A program made the translations under genes and the position numbers. Of a DNA stretch of 62,760 nucleotides, positions 44,228-52,894 are shown one piece after another. The stretch comes from MED-G82 sp964342675 (lineage in GTDB: Bacteria > Pseudomonadota > Gammaproteobacteria > Magnimaribacterales > D2472): positions 1-62,760 of the forward strand of contig CAYFFR010000002.1 of assembly GCA_964342675.1 (NCBI GenBank). The letters are read 5' to 3'. The notes beneath the pieces were generated by a model that was not told the DNA's origin, made no database searches, and saw only the letters and a program-made list of their open reading frames with translations. Numbering within the stretch: position 1 is the first letter of the stretch; every line of letters starts with the position of its first letter.

Positions 44228-44671
44228 CTAAGTATATGGGTTCTTAATCCCAAATAATTCTAAATATCTAATTTCTTTCTTTTCCATATTAATAGCGTCT
44301 GACTCTTTTGTATGGTCATAACCCAATAAATGCAATATACCATGAGACAACAAGTGCAAAAAATGAGCCTCTATGGTTTTCATTGATGCGCCTGCTTCTT
44401 TTGTCAGGTAAGAATAGTTAATAGCAATGTCCCCTAATTCGTCGCTTGCTTTCATTTCTTCTGAATCAGAGCTAAAAGCTAAAACATTTGTAGTTTTATT
44501 TTTTCCTCGGAACCTTAAATTAAGCTCTATCATTTCAGCATCATCAACAAGCTTTAAGTTAATGGCGCTGTTAACATTATGATCAGATAAGATATGTTTT
44601 GTAATCTCATATAATTGGTCTTTAATAAAAGCTAAATCAATATTTACAGAATTATAAATTCTAAGAGTCAC
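44228..44671 (-). CDS. ybeY: Endoribonuclease YbeY
   Basis: A 147-residue single-strand-specific RNase needed for 16S rRNA 3' maturation and ribosome quality control. The zinc motif H-x3-H-x5-H is seen in HLLSHGILHLLGYDH. NFRGKNKTTNVLAF-like LRFRGKNKTTNVLAF and DELGDIAI are the other conserved blocks. Overlaps ybeZ by 4 bases (ATGA type). It belongs to the miaB-ybeZ-ybeY-corC-lnt operon. Confidence 0.96.
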   Translation of the reverse strand: MTLRIYNSVNIDLAFIKDQLYEITKHILSDHNVNSAINLKLVDDAEMIELNLRFRGKNKTTNVLAFSSDSEEMKASDELGDIAINYSYLTKEAGASMKTIEAHFLHLLSHGILHLLGYDHTKESDAINMEKKEIRYLELFGIKNPYT

Positions 44672-45630
44672 GATTGCTTTGATTCATGTTCTGAGTATGC
44701 ATCAATAACCTTTTTTACTAAAGGATGGCGTACAACATCAATAGATTTGAAATAAGTGATTCCAATTCCATCAACTTTAGACAAGATTGTTAGGGCATGA
44801 TCTAAACCAGACGTAATGTGTTTTGCTAAATCAATTTGTGTTATATCTCCGTTGATAACTGCATATGAGCCAAAACCCATCCTGGTTAAAAACATTTTCA
44901 TTTGTTCTATTGTTGTATTCTGACCTTCATCCATAATTACAAAGGCGCTATTTAGGGTTCTGCCTCTTAAGTATGCTAGCGGTGCAACTTCTATGATATC
45001 CTTCTCAAGTAATCTAGCCGTCTTATCGTAACCAAGCATCTCATGTAGAGCGTCATAAAGAGGCTTTAAATATGGGTCAACTTTTTGAGAAAGATCTCCT
45101 GGTAAAAATCCTAGTTTCTCACCAGCTTCTACGGCTGGTCTGATTAGTACAATCTTATCAACTTTCTTATTAATTAAATATTCAATTGCTTTAGCTACGG
45201 CTAGATAAGTTTTTCCTGTCCCAGCCGGACCAACAGCAAAATTAATTTCATGCTCTTCAATATTATGAATAAATAAGCCCTGATTCATAGTTCTTGCTTT
45301 AATAGATCGTCTTGGGGTTTTGATTACAGAGCTTATTTCATTTGGGTCATCTTCAGAAATATTATTAATTGCTAAATGAATAATCTCTTTTGACAGATCA
45401 GAGCCTGAACAGCAGGTCTTATAAAGATCAAAAATGACTTTTTTGGCGCTTAAAACCTGTTGGCTCTCTCCCTGGATGCTCAACTTATTTCCATTTTGGT
45501 AAATCTTAACAGCTAAATTCTTTTCTAATAATTTTAAATTTCCATTTAATTCTCCAACGAATGCAGCTATATATTTTGCATTGCTGGGTTCAAGAATAAT
45601 TTGTTCGGCTGGGTCTTGGTTATCGAGCAT
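44668..45630 (-). CDS. ybeZ: PhoH-like ATPase YbeZ
   Basis: A 320-residue P-loop ATPase with Walker A GPAGTGKTYLA, Walker B-like FVIMDEGQNT and the NGDITQIDL sensor stretch. The N-terminal 100 residues resemble the small RNA-binding-like region of YbeZ. It works with YbeY on RNA, possibly as an RNA helicase. The conserved order and 4-base overlap with ybeY support co-translation. Follows miaB by 14 bases. Confidence 0.94.
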   Translation of the reverse strand: MLDNQDPAEQIILEPSNAKYIAAFVGELNGNLKLLEKNLAVKIYQNGNKLSIQGESQQVLSAKKVIFDLYKTCCSGSDLSKEIIHLAINNISEDDPNEISSVIKTPRRSIKARTMNQGLFIHNIEEHEINFAVGPAGTGKTYLAVAKAIEYLINKKVDKIVLIRPAVEAGEKLGFLPGDLSQKVDPYLKPLYDALHEMLGYDKTARLLEKDIIEVAPLAYLRGRTLNSAFVIMDEGQNTTIEQMKMFLTRMGFGSYAVINGDITQIDLAKHITSGLDHALTILSKVDGIGITYFKSIDVVRHPLVKKVIDAYSEHESKQS

Positions 45631-45644
45631 CAGTTGTTAGTTTT

Positions 45645-46979
45645 CTATGGGCTACAAAGCGAGCCTTTAAGAGAGTGAGGAAATGCTTCATTAATTTGAA
45701 TATTAATCAATTGTCCAACTAAATCAATGTTATTAGAAGGAAAATTTACGATTCTGTTACAAATAGTTCTTCCTTGTAACTGGCCGGGATCCCTTTTAGA
45801 TAGTCCATGCACTAAACAATTCTGAATTGTTCCTACCTTCTTTCTACTAAATCCAAAAGATAATTGGGCTAATCTTGATTGTAAGATATCTAAACGTTCT
45901 TTTTTTTCTTCAACCCTAATATTGTCTGGCATTTCCGAAGCTGGAGTATTTGGCCTTGCGCTATATATAAAACTGAAGGACTCATCAAATTTAACCTCAT
46001 TTATGATGTTCATTGTGGCCTGAAAATCATCTCTAGTTTCACCTGGGAAACCAACTATAAAATCAGAAGAAAAACTCATTTCTGGCCTTACCAATCTAAT
46101 CTTATCAATAAGTTTTAAATATTCCTCAGTGTTATAACGCCTTCTCATTAATTTTAAAATTCTATCTGATCCACTTTGAATGGGCAGATGAACATGACTT
46201 ACTAGTTCGGGCACCTTATCATACGCGTCCACCAAATCATCCTTAAATTCATAGGGGTGGCTTGTTGTATATCTGATTCTATCAATATTTTCGATCTTTG
46301 CTGCTAATTCAATCAAAGTCGCTAAAGATGATTCTTGGTCTTTATAAGTGCCCTTAAAGTTATTTACATTCTGGCCTAAGAAATGCACTTCTCTTGTGCC
46401 TTGATCTGCTAAAGCTGATACTTCATTGAGTATATCTTCAATACTTCTTGAAACCTCGTGGCCACGGGTTTTTGGGACAACACAAAATGAACAATATTTA
46501 TTACATCCCTCAATTATTGAGACAAATGCTGAAGGTTCACTGGTCCCAGTCCCAGTTACAGGTAAGTAATCAAATTTTTCAAGCTTTGGAAAAGATATAT
46601 CAATTTGGCTTGTTTTTGTTGTTGTATTATTTTTATAAAGTCTCGGGAGCTTGTGTAGGGTTTGAGGTCCAAACACTATATCAACTACTGGTGCTCTTTT
46701 TATAATTTCTTCACCCTCTTGAGATGCAACGCAGCCACCTATAGCAATCTTAAGGTCTGGTTTCTCTTCTTTGATCTTGCGCCACCTCCCAATTTGATGA
46801 AAAACTTTCTCCTGTGCTTTTTCCCTAATAGAGCATGTATTTAAAATTAAAAGGTCTGCTTGATCTTCGGTGTCTGCAACCTCAAAATCTTCTTTTTCTT
46901 GAAGAAGCTCCTTGATCTTAGCTGAATCGTATTCATTCATCTGGCAACCATGGGTTTTTATATATAGTTTTTTTGTCAT
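45645..46979 (-). CDS. miaB: tRNA-2-methylthio-N6-isopentenyladenosine synthase
   Basis: Radical-SAM enzyme that adds the methylthio group to i6A37 of tRNAs. The auxiliary cluster cysteines are C12, C49 and C83. The radical-SAM cluster cysteines are C159, C163 and C166 in GCNKYCSFC. A TRAM domain occupies roughly the last 65 residues. 444 residues. First gene of the leftward ybeZ-ybeY-corC-lnt-ldt group. MiaA, which supplies its substrate, is not in the window. Confidence 0.97.
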   Translation of the reverse strand: MTKKLYIKTHGCQMNEYDSAKIKELLQEKEDFEVADTEDQADLLILNTCSIREKAQEKVFHQIGRWRKIKEEKPDLKIAIGGCVASQEGEEIIKRAPVVDIVFGPQTLHKLPRLYKNNTTTKTSQIDISFPKLEKFDYLPVTGTGTSEPSAFVSIIEGCNKYCSFCVVPKTRGHEVSRSIEDILNEVSALADQGTREVHFLGQNVNNFKGTYKDQESSLATLIELAAKIENIDRIRYTTSHPYEFKDDLVDAYDKVPELVSHVHLPIQSGSDRILKLMRRRYNTEEYLKLIDKIRLVRPEMSFSSDFIVGFPGETRDDFQATMNIINEVKFDESFSFIYSARPNTPASEMPDNIRVEEKKERLDILQSRLAQLSFGFSRKKVGTIQNCLVHGLSKRDPGQLQGRTICNRIVNFPSNNIDLVGQLINIQINEAFPHSLKGSLCSP

Positions 46980-47036
46980 TCTGAAATTAATTATTAAAAG
47001 CTTTTATTATCAAATTCTGTTCCCATATAATTAATT

Positions 47037-47363
47037 ATGGCTAAAAATAAGATATACAAGATAATCTTTATGCAACTTGGTGAAATTTATGAAATTTTTG
47101 CTAAACAAATTTATCAAAGTGATATGTACGGATTCATTGAGGTAGAGAAGTATATATTTAATAAAAACAAACAGCTAGTGGTTGACCCATCTAATGAAAA
47201 GCTAAAGAATGAATTCAAAAGTGTTGAAAGGTCATATATACCAATTAATGCTATCGTTAGGATTGATGAAGTCGTTGAATCGGGAGAAGCAAAAATTAAA
47301 GAAAATAAAAGCCCGGTGACCCCTTTCCCGATGAATATCCAGCCTGCATCAAAAAAAGACTAA
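47037..47363 (+). CDS. DUF1820 family protein
   Basis: A 108-residue protein that matches the DUF1820 pattern closely: a YKIIFMQLGEIYEIFAK strand, QSDMYGFIEVEKYIF, VVDPSNEKLKNEF, RSYIPINAIVRIDEV and a PFP tail. The family is small, cytoplasmic and restricted mostly to Gamma- and Betaproteobacteria, with unknown function. It is divergent from miaB and its stop shares the CTAA with the orn stop on the other strand (47360-47363). Confidence 0.88.
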   Translation: MAKNKIYKIIFMQLGEIYEIFAKQIYQSDMYGFIEVEKYIFNKNKQLVVDPSNEKLKNEFKSVERSYIPINAIVRIDEVVESGEAKIKENKSPVTPFPMNIQPASKKD

Positions 47364-47905
47364 CCAAATAACAGCTCCTTATAGTGCTTTAATTCATTAA
47401 TTGATTCCCTGATATCATCGAGAGCCCTATGACTACTATTCTTTTCATAGGTCTGCGCATTATTTGTCCATCTAGCCACTATTTCTTTAATAGAAGATAC
47501 GTCTATATGTCTATAGTGAAAATACGCCTCCAACATCGGCATATATTTAGATAAAAATCTTCTATCATGTGAAACGGTGTTACCACACATTGGAGATTTC
47601 TTATCTCCAACATACTTAGAGATAAAATCTAATGTTTGCATCTCTGCCATTTGTTCAGTAATACTGCTTATCTTGACCGCATCTAAAAGCCCTGAATGAG
47701 CATGTTGAGACTTATTCCAGTCATCCATTTCTTCAAGAATCATTTTATCTTGTGAAATAACTAGATTAGGACCTTCAGCAATGACATTTAATTCAGAGTC
47801 AGAAATTATAGTTGCAATTTCAATAATTCTCTCTTTTTCAGGATTTAGACCAGTCATTTCAAGATCTATCCATATCAGGTTTTTATTTGAAGAAAGCTGT
47901 GACAT
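47360..47905 (-). CDS. orn: Oligoribonuclease
   Basis: DEDDh 3'-5' exonuclease that finishes RNA decay by cutting di- to pentanucleotides, including pGpG from c-di-GMP turnover. WIDLEMTGL carries the first acidic pair, and the later HRALDDI carries the histidine and last aspartate. I use ATG 47905 (181 residues). The frame is open back to 47995, but that extension covers the divergent rsgA start and the family begins a few residues before LIWIDLEM. The orn/rsgA divergent pair is conserved. Confidence 0.95.
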   Translation of the reverse strand: MSQLSSNKNLIWIDLEMTGLNPEKERIIEIATIISDSELNVIAEGPNLVISQDKMILEEMDDWNKSQHAHSGLLDAVKISSITEQMAEMQTLDFISKYVGDKKSPMCGNTVSHDRRFLSKYMPMLEAYFHYRHIDVSSIKEIVARWTNNAQTYEKNSSHRALDDIRESINELKHYKELLFG

Positions 47906-47946
47906 TGCTATTGTTAATTTAAACTTTAGTGTATTTTGTGGTCTAA

Positions 47947-48813
47947 ATGAAAAAAGTTCAAACAGGTATGGTAATTGAGTTTTACTCAAACTCATGTCTT
48001 GTGAGATTTAATAACAAAAATTTTAATTGCAAAATAAAGAAAAAATTACCTGTTGTAGTTGGTGATCGGGTTGGCTTGGTTCAAGAAAACAATGAATTAT
48101 TTGTTATTTCTATTAATGACAGGTTCTCTGAACTTTGTTGGTTTAAAGCTGGTGAAAAGAAGCCACTAGCATCAAATTTATCACATCTAGGAATATTAAT
48201 TGCAGAATCACCAAAAACTAACAGTGAATTCATAGATAAATGGATTGTATTATCTAATTACTCAAACATTCAACCATTTATTATCTTTAATAAAATTGAT
48301 TTATCTAGATCATCAGAGTCTAAAGAGATAATCAATCTATATAAGGGCTTAGGTATTAAATTATTAAAAGTATCTGCAAAACTCAATGATAGAGTAGATG
48401 AAATAAATGCTTATCTAAATAACAAAACAACTATTCTTGTGGGTCAATCAGGTGTTGGTAAATCAACCTTAACAACTGTGCTGACTGGACACACAATAAA
48501 AATTCAACCACTATCCAAGAATCATGGTCAACACACCACATCTTCATCAAAGATGTATGCTGTACAGAAGAATAATGGCATGATTATTGACTCTCCAGGC
48601 ATTAGAGACATTGATATTGTTCATATACCAAAATCATTCCTTCTAGAAGTATTTTCAGAAATAGGCTTTGCATCAAAATCCTGTCAGTTTAAAAACTGTA
48701 ATCATCAATATGAATCTGGTTGTGCTGTCTTAGAAAAACTTAATAATGGCACAATTAGCAAAAGTCGATACAATAATTTTCTTAAATTTAATTCGATAAT
48801 TAAGAATGAATAA
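47947..48813 (+). CDS. rsgA: Ribosome small-subunit GTPase RsgA
   Basis: Circularly permuted GTPase that checks late 30S assembly. An N-terminal OB fold (about 1-70) is followed by the permuted G motifs: NKID (G4), GQSGVGKST (G1) and DSPG (G3). The zinc finger has C-x4-C-x-H-x5-C in CQFKNCNHQYESGC. 288 residues, short for the family (about 350 in E. coli). It is divergent from orn and overlaps ubiE by 8 bases. Confidence 0.95.
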   Translation: MKKVQTGMVIEFYSNSCLVRFNNKNFNCKIKKKLPVVVGDRVGLVQENNELFVISINDRFSELCWFKAGEKKPLASNLSHLGILIAESPKTNSEFIDKWIVLSNYSNIQPFIIFNKIDLSRSSESKEIINLYKGLGIKLLKVSAKLNDRVDEINAYLNNKTTILVGQSGVGKSTLTTVLTGHTIKIQPLSKNHGQHTTSSSKMYAVQKNNGMIIDSPGIRDIDIVHIPKSFLLEVFSEIGFASKSCQFKNCNHQYESGCAVLEKLNNGTISKSRYNNFLKFNSIIKNE

Positions 48814-49546
48814 AAAAACAAATTTTGGCTATCAGCAAGTAAACCAACATGAAAAAGAAGCAGAGGTTGGTAATGTGTTTACTTCTGTTGCCCCAAATTA
48901 TGATCTGATGAATGACATCATGTCATTTGGCATGCATAGGATATGGAAAAGAGCCTTAATTGAATTAAGTGAAGTCAGATCAGGCGCCACAATACTAGAT
49001 GTAGCAAGCGGAACGGGTGATTTACCGAAACTGTTCCACAAACAATTCGATAATATATCAATGCATATTACTGATATTAATAACGATATGCTTGCTGAAG
49101 GCTTTAAAAGATCTATTGATGAGGGATTCTATAAGGGCTCATATTTTGCATTGGCATCAGGAGAGAACCTGCCCTATCCAGATCAATCGTTTGACCTCAT
49201 AACTGTCGGGTTTGGTTTAAGGAACTTCACGAATAAAGATCTGGGTTTAAAGGAAATGCATAGATGTCTTAAACCTGAAGGAAATCTATTGATATTGGAG
49301 TTCTCTAAGCCAAATAACAGCCTATTTTCTAAAATATATGACTGGTATTCATTTAATGTTATTCCAAAAATGGGTTCTATTTTTGCAAATGATCATAATA
49401 GCTATAACTATCTTGCTGAGTCCATTCGTATGCACCCTGATCAAGAAAATCTTAAAAAAATGATCTTAGATTCAAATTTTGCAAAATGTGTATTCTATAA
49501 TCTTTTAAATGGAATAGTTGCTATACACAAGGCTAAAAAACAATGA
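48806..49546 (+). CDS. ubiE: Ubiquinone/menaquinone C-methyltransferase
   Basis: SAM-dependent methyltransferase for the C2 methylation of the ubiquinone ring precursor. VFTSVAPNYDLMND opens the family core, ILDVASGTGDL binds SAM, and VGFGLRNF and HRCLKPEG follow. 246 residues. Overlaps rsgA by 8 bases. In E. coli ubiJ separates ubiE from ubiB; here the gap is only 28 bases and there is no ubiJ. Confidence 0.96.
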   Translation: MNKKTNFGYQQVNQHEKEAEVGNVFTSVAPNYDLMNDIMSFGMHRIWKRALIELSEVRSGATILDVASGTGDLPKLFHKQFDNISMHITDINNDMLAEGFKRSIDEGFYKGSYFALASGENLPYPDQSFDLITVGFGLRNFTNKDLGLKEMHRCLKPEGNLLILEFSKPNNSLFSKIYDWYSFNVIPKMGSIFANDHNSYNYLAESIRMHPDQENLKKMILDSNFAKCVFYNLLNGIVAIHKAKKQ

Positions 49547-49574
49547 AGTTAGAAGCTCATACAGGAGTATAGGG

Positions 49575-51134
49575 ATGGGTTTACTTATCGGCTCTTTCAA
49601 GCTTATCTTTTATGCTTTCTACTATTCAGTCATTAATATACCCTTCCAAAAAAAAGATAATAGATTTCTCCGATGCATTAATTTCTTAAATGTCTTCTAC
49701 TGGTTCAATCATGGAACAAATCCGGGCATAAGGGTTAGAAAATATTTAGAAGCTATGGGTCCTATGTTTATCAAATTTGGGCAGCTGTTATCCACTCGCA
49801 ACGATATATTGGGAAATGATTTCACAGTTCATTTACAAGAGCTAACGGATTCCTGTAAGCCCTTTTCAAGTAACAAAGCTTTAAATATTTTTAAAGAATC
49901 TTTAGATGAGAGCTTTGATAATATATTTTCTCATTTTGAATTAGAGCCTCTTGCATCAGCATCTTTAGCTCAAGTCCATAGAGCCACATTAAAAATAAAC
50001 GAAACAAAGGTTGTTATTAAAATATTAAGGCCAAACATTGAAAGCAGCGTCAAATCCAATCTAAGGCTTCTAAGCCTATTTAGACTTATTATAAATATTA
50101 CATTCAAAGACAGTAAAAGGCTTAAATTAAAAGAGGTTATAAAAGATTATAGGAGAACTCTATTAAATGAGCTTGACTTAAGAATTGAGGCATTAAATAC
50201 AGTACAAACAAAGAAAAATTTTATTAATTCTGAGCTATTGTTCATACCCAAAGTTTTTGATGAATTCACTCGACACAATATTCTTGTTACTGAGGAAATA
50301 CATGGCATCCAATGTACCGATATAAAGGAAATAGAAAATCGAGGGATTAATAGAAGGGCTCTGGCAGAGAATGGCGTTCGAATTTTTCTTGACCAAGTTT
50401 TTAGAGATAATTTTTTTCATGCTGATATGCATCCTGGAAATATCTTTGTAGATGGAAATAGGCCAGAAAAAAATAGTTACATAGCTATTGATTGTGCAAT
50501 TGTTGGGAGCTTAGCTAATGATGATCTATATGGTCTTGCAAGAATGCTAAATGCAACTATTAAAAATGATTATTTAAAACTAGCTAAACTATTTATCTCA
50601 TCAGGATGGGTTGATCCTTCGACTGATATAATAGATTTACAACAGACATTAAGAGTCTGCTGCGATCCGATCTTCAAAAAACCTCTGGCTGAAATTGAAT
50701 TTGGTAAACTCCTAATGTCACTCTTTGATAGCACTCGAAAATTTAACTTAACAATCCAGCCATCTCTAATATTATTACAAAAAACCTTAGTGCATATAGA
50801 GGGTATGGGCAGACAAATCTATCCCAATCTAGATTTCTGGTCTATAGCGGGTCCATATTTAGATAGATGGATTCTAGAAAAGTATCATCCAAAGAAAATA
50901 CTAGAATTCCTAAGTGATAATAAAGTTGAGATCCTAGAGAAGACAAAAGAGTTACCTCTTGAATTGTTAGACATCTTTGAAGAATTAAAAAAGCTTGCTT
51001 CAGAACCTGATATTAATTTAAATCATATAAATGAATTGAGGCTCCAGCTTAGAATGCAAAAATTATTTACATACGGCCTAATGATAGGCTTTGTCTCGAT
51101 AATTTTATTATATTTATTCGCTCAAATAGATTGA
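49575..51134 (+). CDS. ubiB: Ubiquinone biosynthesis protein UbiB (ABC1 kinase family)
   Basis: Atypical kinase/ATPase needed for ubiquinone assembly at the membrane. The KxGQ signature appears as MFIKFGQLLSTR, LASASLAQVHRA is the alanine-rich loop, HADMHPGN the catalytic loop and IDCAIVGSL the metal loop. Two hydrophobic segments are at the C-terminus. I choose ATG 49575 (519 residues) because an AGGAG site lies 7 bases upstream; the frame also allows a start at 49518 inside ubiE. tatA follows after a 53-base gap with its own promoter candidate. Confidence 0.95.
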   Translation: MGLLIGSFKLIFYAFYYSVINIPFQKKDNRFLRCINFLNVFYWFNHGTNPGIRVRKYLEAMGPMFIKFGQLLSTRNDILGNDFTVHLQELTDSCKPFSSNKALNIFKESLDESFDNIFSHFELEPLASASLAQVHRATLKINETKVVIKILRPNIESSVKSNLRLLSLFRLIINITFKDSKRLKLKEVIKDYRRTLLNELDLRIEALNTVQTKKNFINSELLFIPKVFDEFTRHNILVTEEIHGIQCTDIKEIENRGINRRALAENGVRIFLDQVFRDNFFHADMHPGNIFVDGNRPEKNSYIAIDCAIVGSLANDDLYGLARMLNATIKNDYLKLAKLFISSGWVDPSTDIIDLQQTLRVCCDPIFKKPLAEIEFGKLLMSLFDSTRKFNLTIQPSLILLQKTLVHIEGMGRQIYPNLDFWSIAGPYLDRWILEKYHPKKILEFLSDNKVEILEKTKELPLELLDIFEELKKLASEPDINLNHINELRLQLRMQKLFTYGLMIGFVSIILLYLFAQID

Positions 51135-51139
51135 TTTCA

Positions 51140-51182
51140 TTCTTAGGGAACCTAATTTACAGTATACTTATTTAAACGGAGA
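51140..51182 (+). promoter_or_regulatory. Candidate tatABC promoter with inverted repeat and SD
   Basis: TTCTTA (51140-51145) and TATACT (51163-51168) are separated by 17 bases. Transcription would begin near 51175, just before the CGGAGA ribosome site (51177-51182) of tatA. Between the boxes TTAGG-GAA-CCTAA (51143-51155) forms a short dyad that overlaps the -35. The -10 is 5 of 6 and the -35 only 3 of 6. Confidence 0.4.
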
Positions 51183-51187
51183 TATTG

Positions 51188-51364
51188 ATGTTTGGTAACT
51201 TTGGTCTTTTAGAAATTTCGATTGTGCTTTTAATAGTTCTATTAATTTTTGGTGGAAGTAAAATTCGATCCATTGGCTCAGATATTGGTGAGGGTGTAAA
51301 GGGTTTTAAAAAAGCAATAAATAATGATGAGGCTGAAGAAGATAACATAGATAACAAAAACTAA
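51188..51364 (+). CDS. tatA: Sec-independent translocase subunit TatA
   Basis: A 58-residue protein: MFGNFGLLEISIVLLIVLL gives the short membrane helix, FGGSK the hinge (usually FGP.K) and the amphipathic helix follows as IGSDIGEGVKGFKKA, ending in an acidic tail. TatA forms the variable-size pore through which folded twin-arginine proteins cross. The start ATG is preceded by CGGAGA at 6 bases. Very small for TatA, but all landmarks are there. Followed by tatB after 8 bases. Confidence 0.93.
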   Translation: MFGNFGLLEISIVLLIVLLIFGGSKIRSIGSDIGEGVKGFKKAINNDEAEEDNIDNKN

Positions 51365-51372
51365 GCTTTCCA

Positions 51373-51612
51373 TTGTTTCAAATAGGCTTTCTAGAACTAC
51401 TGGTTATTACCACTGCATGCTTGTTGGTCTTTGGACCCGATAAGCTACCCGAAATTATTAAATCAATTATAAAGTCTATTTCAAGGCTTAAGCATAAGCT
51501 CTTTAATATGAAAGAGGATCTAAAAAGCGATATAGGCGCTGATGAAATTCAACAAGATATATTTAATGAGTTAAAAATGGATGAAATTAATAAACAAACA
51601 AAAGATGACTAA
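51373..51612 (+). CDS. tatB: Sec-independent translocase subunit TatB
   Basis: A 79-residue TatB. MFQIGFLELLVITTACLLV is the membrane helix, FGPDKLPEII the hinge and amphipathic start, followed by a charged tail. It receives twin-arginine substrates together with TatC. The likely start is TTG 51373; the family begins with MFDIGF-like residues and no ATG fits. Its last codons overlap tatC by 8 bases. Much shorter than the 171-residue E. coli TatB. Confidence 0.9.
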   Translation: MFQIGFLELLVITTACLLVFGPDKLPEIIKSIIKSISRLKHKLFNMKEDLKSDIGADEIQQDIFNELKMDEINKQTKDD

Positions 51613-52297
51613 ACAAAAAGAATCTATTCTTAATCACTTAGCAGAATTAAGATCTCGTTTAATTAAATATTTCGTTTCTGTTGTGATCATTTTTATAGTT
51701 TCAATTCCTTTTGCGAATAATATTTATTATTTCTTTACATGGCCTATGCCGCCAAACATACAAATGATAGCCACAGAAGTTACTTCGCCATTATTAGTGC
51801 CAATAAAACTTAATTTTTATCTGTCTTTAATCATTACCCTGCCTTATTTATTCTTCCATGCTTGGGGCTTTGCGATGCCAGGCTTGTATCAAAAGGAAAG
51901 AAAGCTAATAAAGCCAATACTGATTTCCACGATATGTATGTTTGCGTTAGGTATGGTTTTTGCTTATTTTATTGTGGCACCATTAGTGATTAACTTTTTA
52001 TTTGGTATAGCACCAAATAATGTAAATATCATGACTGACATAAATCACTACTTAAGCTTTATGTTAAAACTATTATTTGCTTTTGGTTTAGCCTTTGAGG
52101 TTCCGATAGCAACATTTATTGTTGTTAGATCGGGTTTAAGAACATTTGAGCAGGTTAGAGCTTACAGACCATACTTAATTGTTGCATTCTTGGTAACAGG
52201 AATGATATTAACTCCACCTGACGTAATTTCACAATTATTTCTAGCATTACCAATGTGGGCATTATTTGAAATTGGCTTATTGCTATCTAAAGACTAA
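51605..52297 (+). CDS. tatC: Sec-independent translocase subunit TatC
   Basis: A 230-residue six-span membrane protein and receptor for twin-arginine signal peptides. HLAELRSRLIK is the conserved N-terminal cytoplasmic stretch. LYQKERKLIKP and the FGLAFEVPIA segment (with the key glutamate) are the other hallmarks, and RPYLIVAFLVTGMILTPPDVISQ follows. I choose ATG 51605, overlapping the tatB stop, since the frame before it adds only residues over tatB. The order ubiE-ubiB-tatABC matches E. coli apart from ubiJ. Confidence 0.95.
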   Translation: MTKQKESILNHLAELRSRLIKYFVSVVIIFIVSIPFANNIYYFFTWPMPPNIQMIATEVTSPLLVPIKLNFYLSLIITLPYLFFHAWGFAMPGLYQKERKLIKPILISTICMFALGMVFAYFIVAPLVINFLFGIAPNNVNIMTDINHYLSFMLKLLFAFGLAFEVPIATFIVVRSGLRTFEQVRAYRPYLIVAFLVTGMILTPPDVISQLFLALPMWALFEIGLLLSKD

Positions 52298-52300
52298 TTG

Positions 52301-52894
52301 TTATTGATTTATATTTAGTCTGTCTATCCAGTTTTTATTATCTGGTTGTTCTTTGTTCAATAATTTCTCTAATAATATCTGGGCATCATCTTCAAAAATA
52401 ACTTCATCTAAGTTTGCCTGCGTAACAAAGTCTAATTCTACTGATTTTTTCAGCCAGCTAACAAAACCATCGTAATACCCTTTAAGGTTAAGCACGCCGA
52501 CAGGTTTATTAATGATGCCTAATTGATTGCTAACCATAACTTCAAGCAACTCATCCATAGAACCAACCCCACCAGGTAATACTATAAATGCATCACTTAG
52601 CTCTAGAAATTTTTCTTTTCTCTCAAATAAGTTATTAGTTACTAGCGTTTCAGTAATTTTAGGATTAGATAACTCAAATTCATGCAACGACTTTAAGGTA
52701 ATTCCGGTGACTTTAGCACCATGATTTATTGCTGTATCGGAAATGGTTTTCATTAGTCCAACATTACCTCCACCATAAACTATATCTATGCCTTGCTTAG
52801 CAATTAACTTGCTAATTAAAATTGCATGCTTTTCAAAATCAGGGTCTGCCCCAAGATGTGCCCCACAAAAAATAGCTATGCTTTTTATTATCAT
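52301..52894 (-). CDS. LOG-family nucleotide 5'-monophosphate phosphoribohydrolase
   Basis: A 197-residue Rossmann-like protein of the TIGR00730/LOG family, formerly called lysine decarboxylases. GGGNVGLM binds the phosphate, and PGGVGSMDE is the family's PGGxGTxxE motif with serine for threonine. Enzymes of this group split AMP or related nucleotides, and in plants and some bacteria release cytokinins. It overlaps the acyl-CoA dehydrogenase gene by 4 bases, pointing to one transcript; the biological substrate is not apparent. Confidence 0.9.
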   Translation of the reverse strand: MIIKSIAIFCGAHLGADPDFEKHAILISKLIAKQGIDIVYGGGNVGLMKTISDTAINHGAKVTGITLKSLHEFELSNPKITETLVTNNLFERKEKFLELSDAFIVLPGGVGSMDELLEVMVSNQLGIINKPVGVLNLKGYYDGFVSWLKKSVELDFVTQANLDEVIFEDDAQILLEKLLNKEQPDNKNWIDRLNINQ

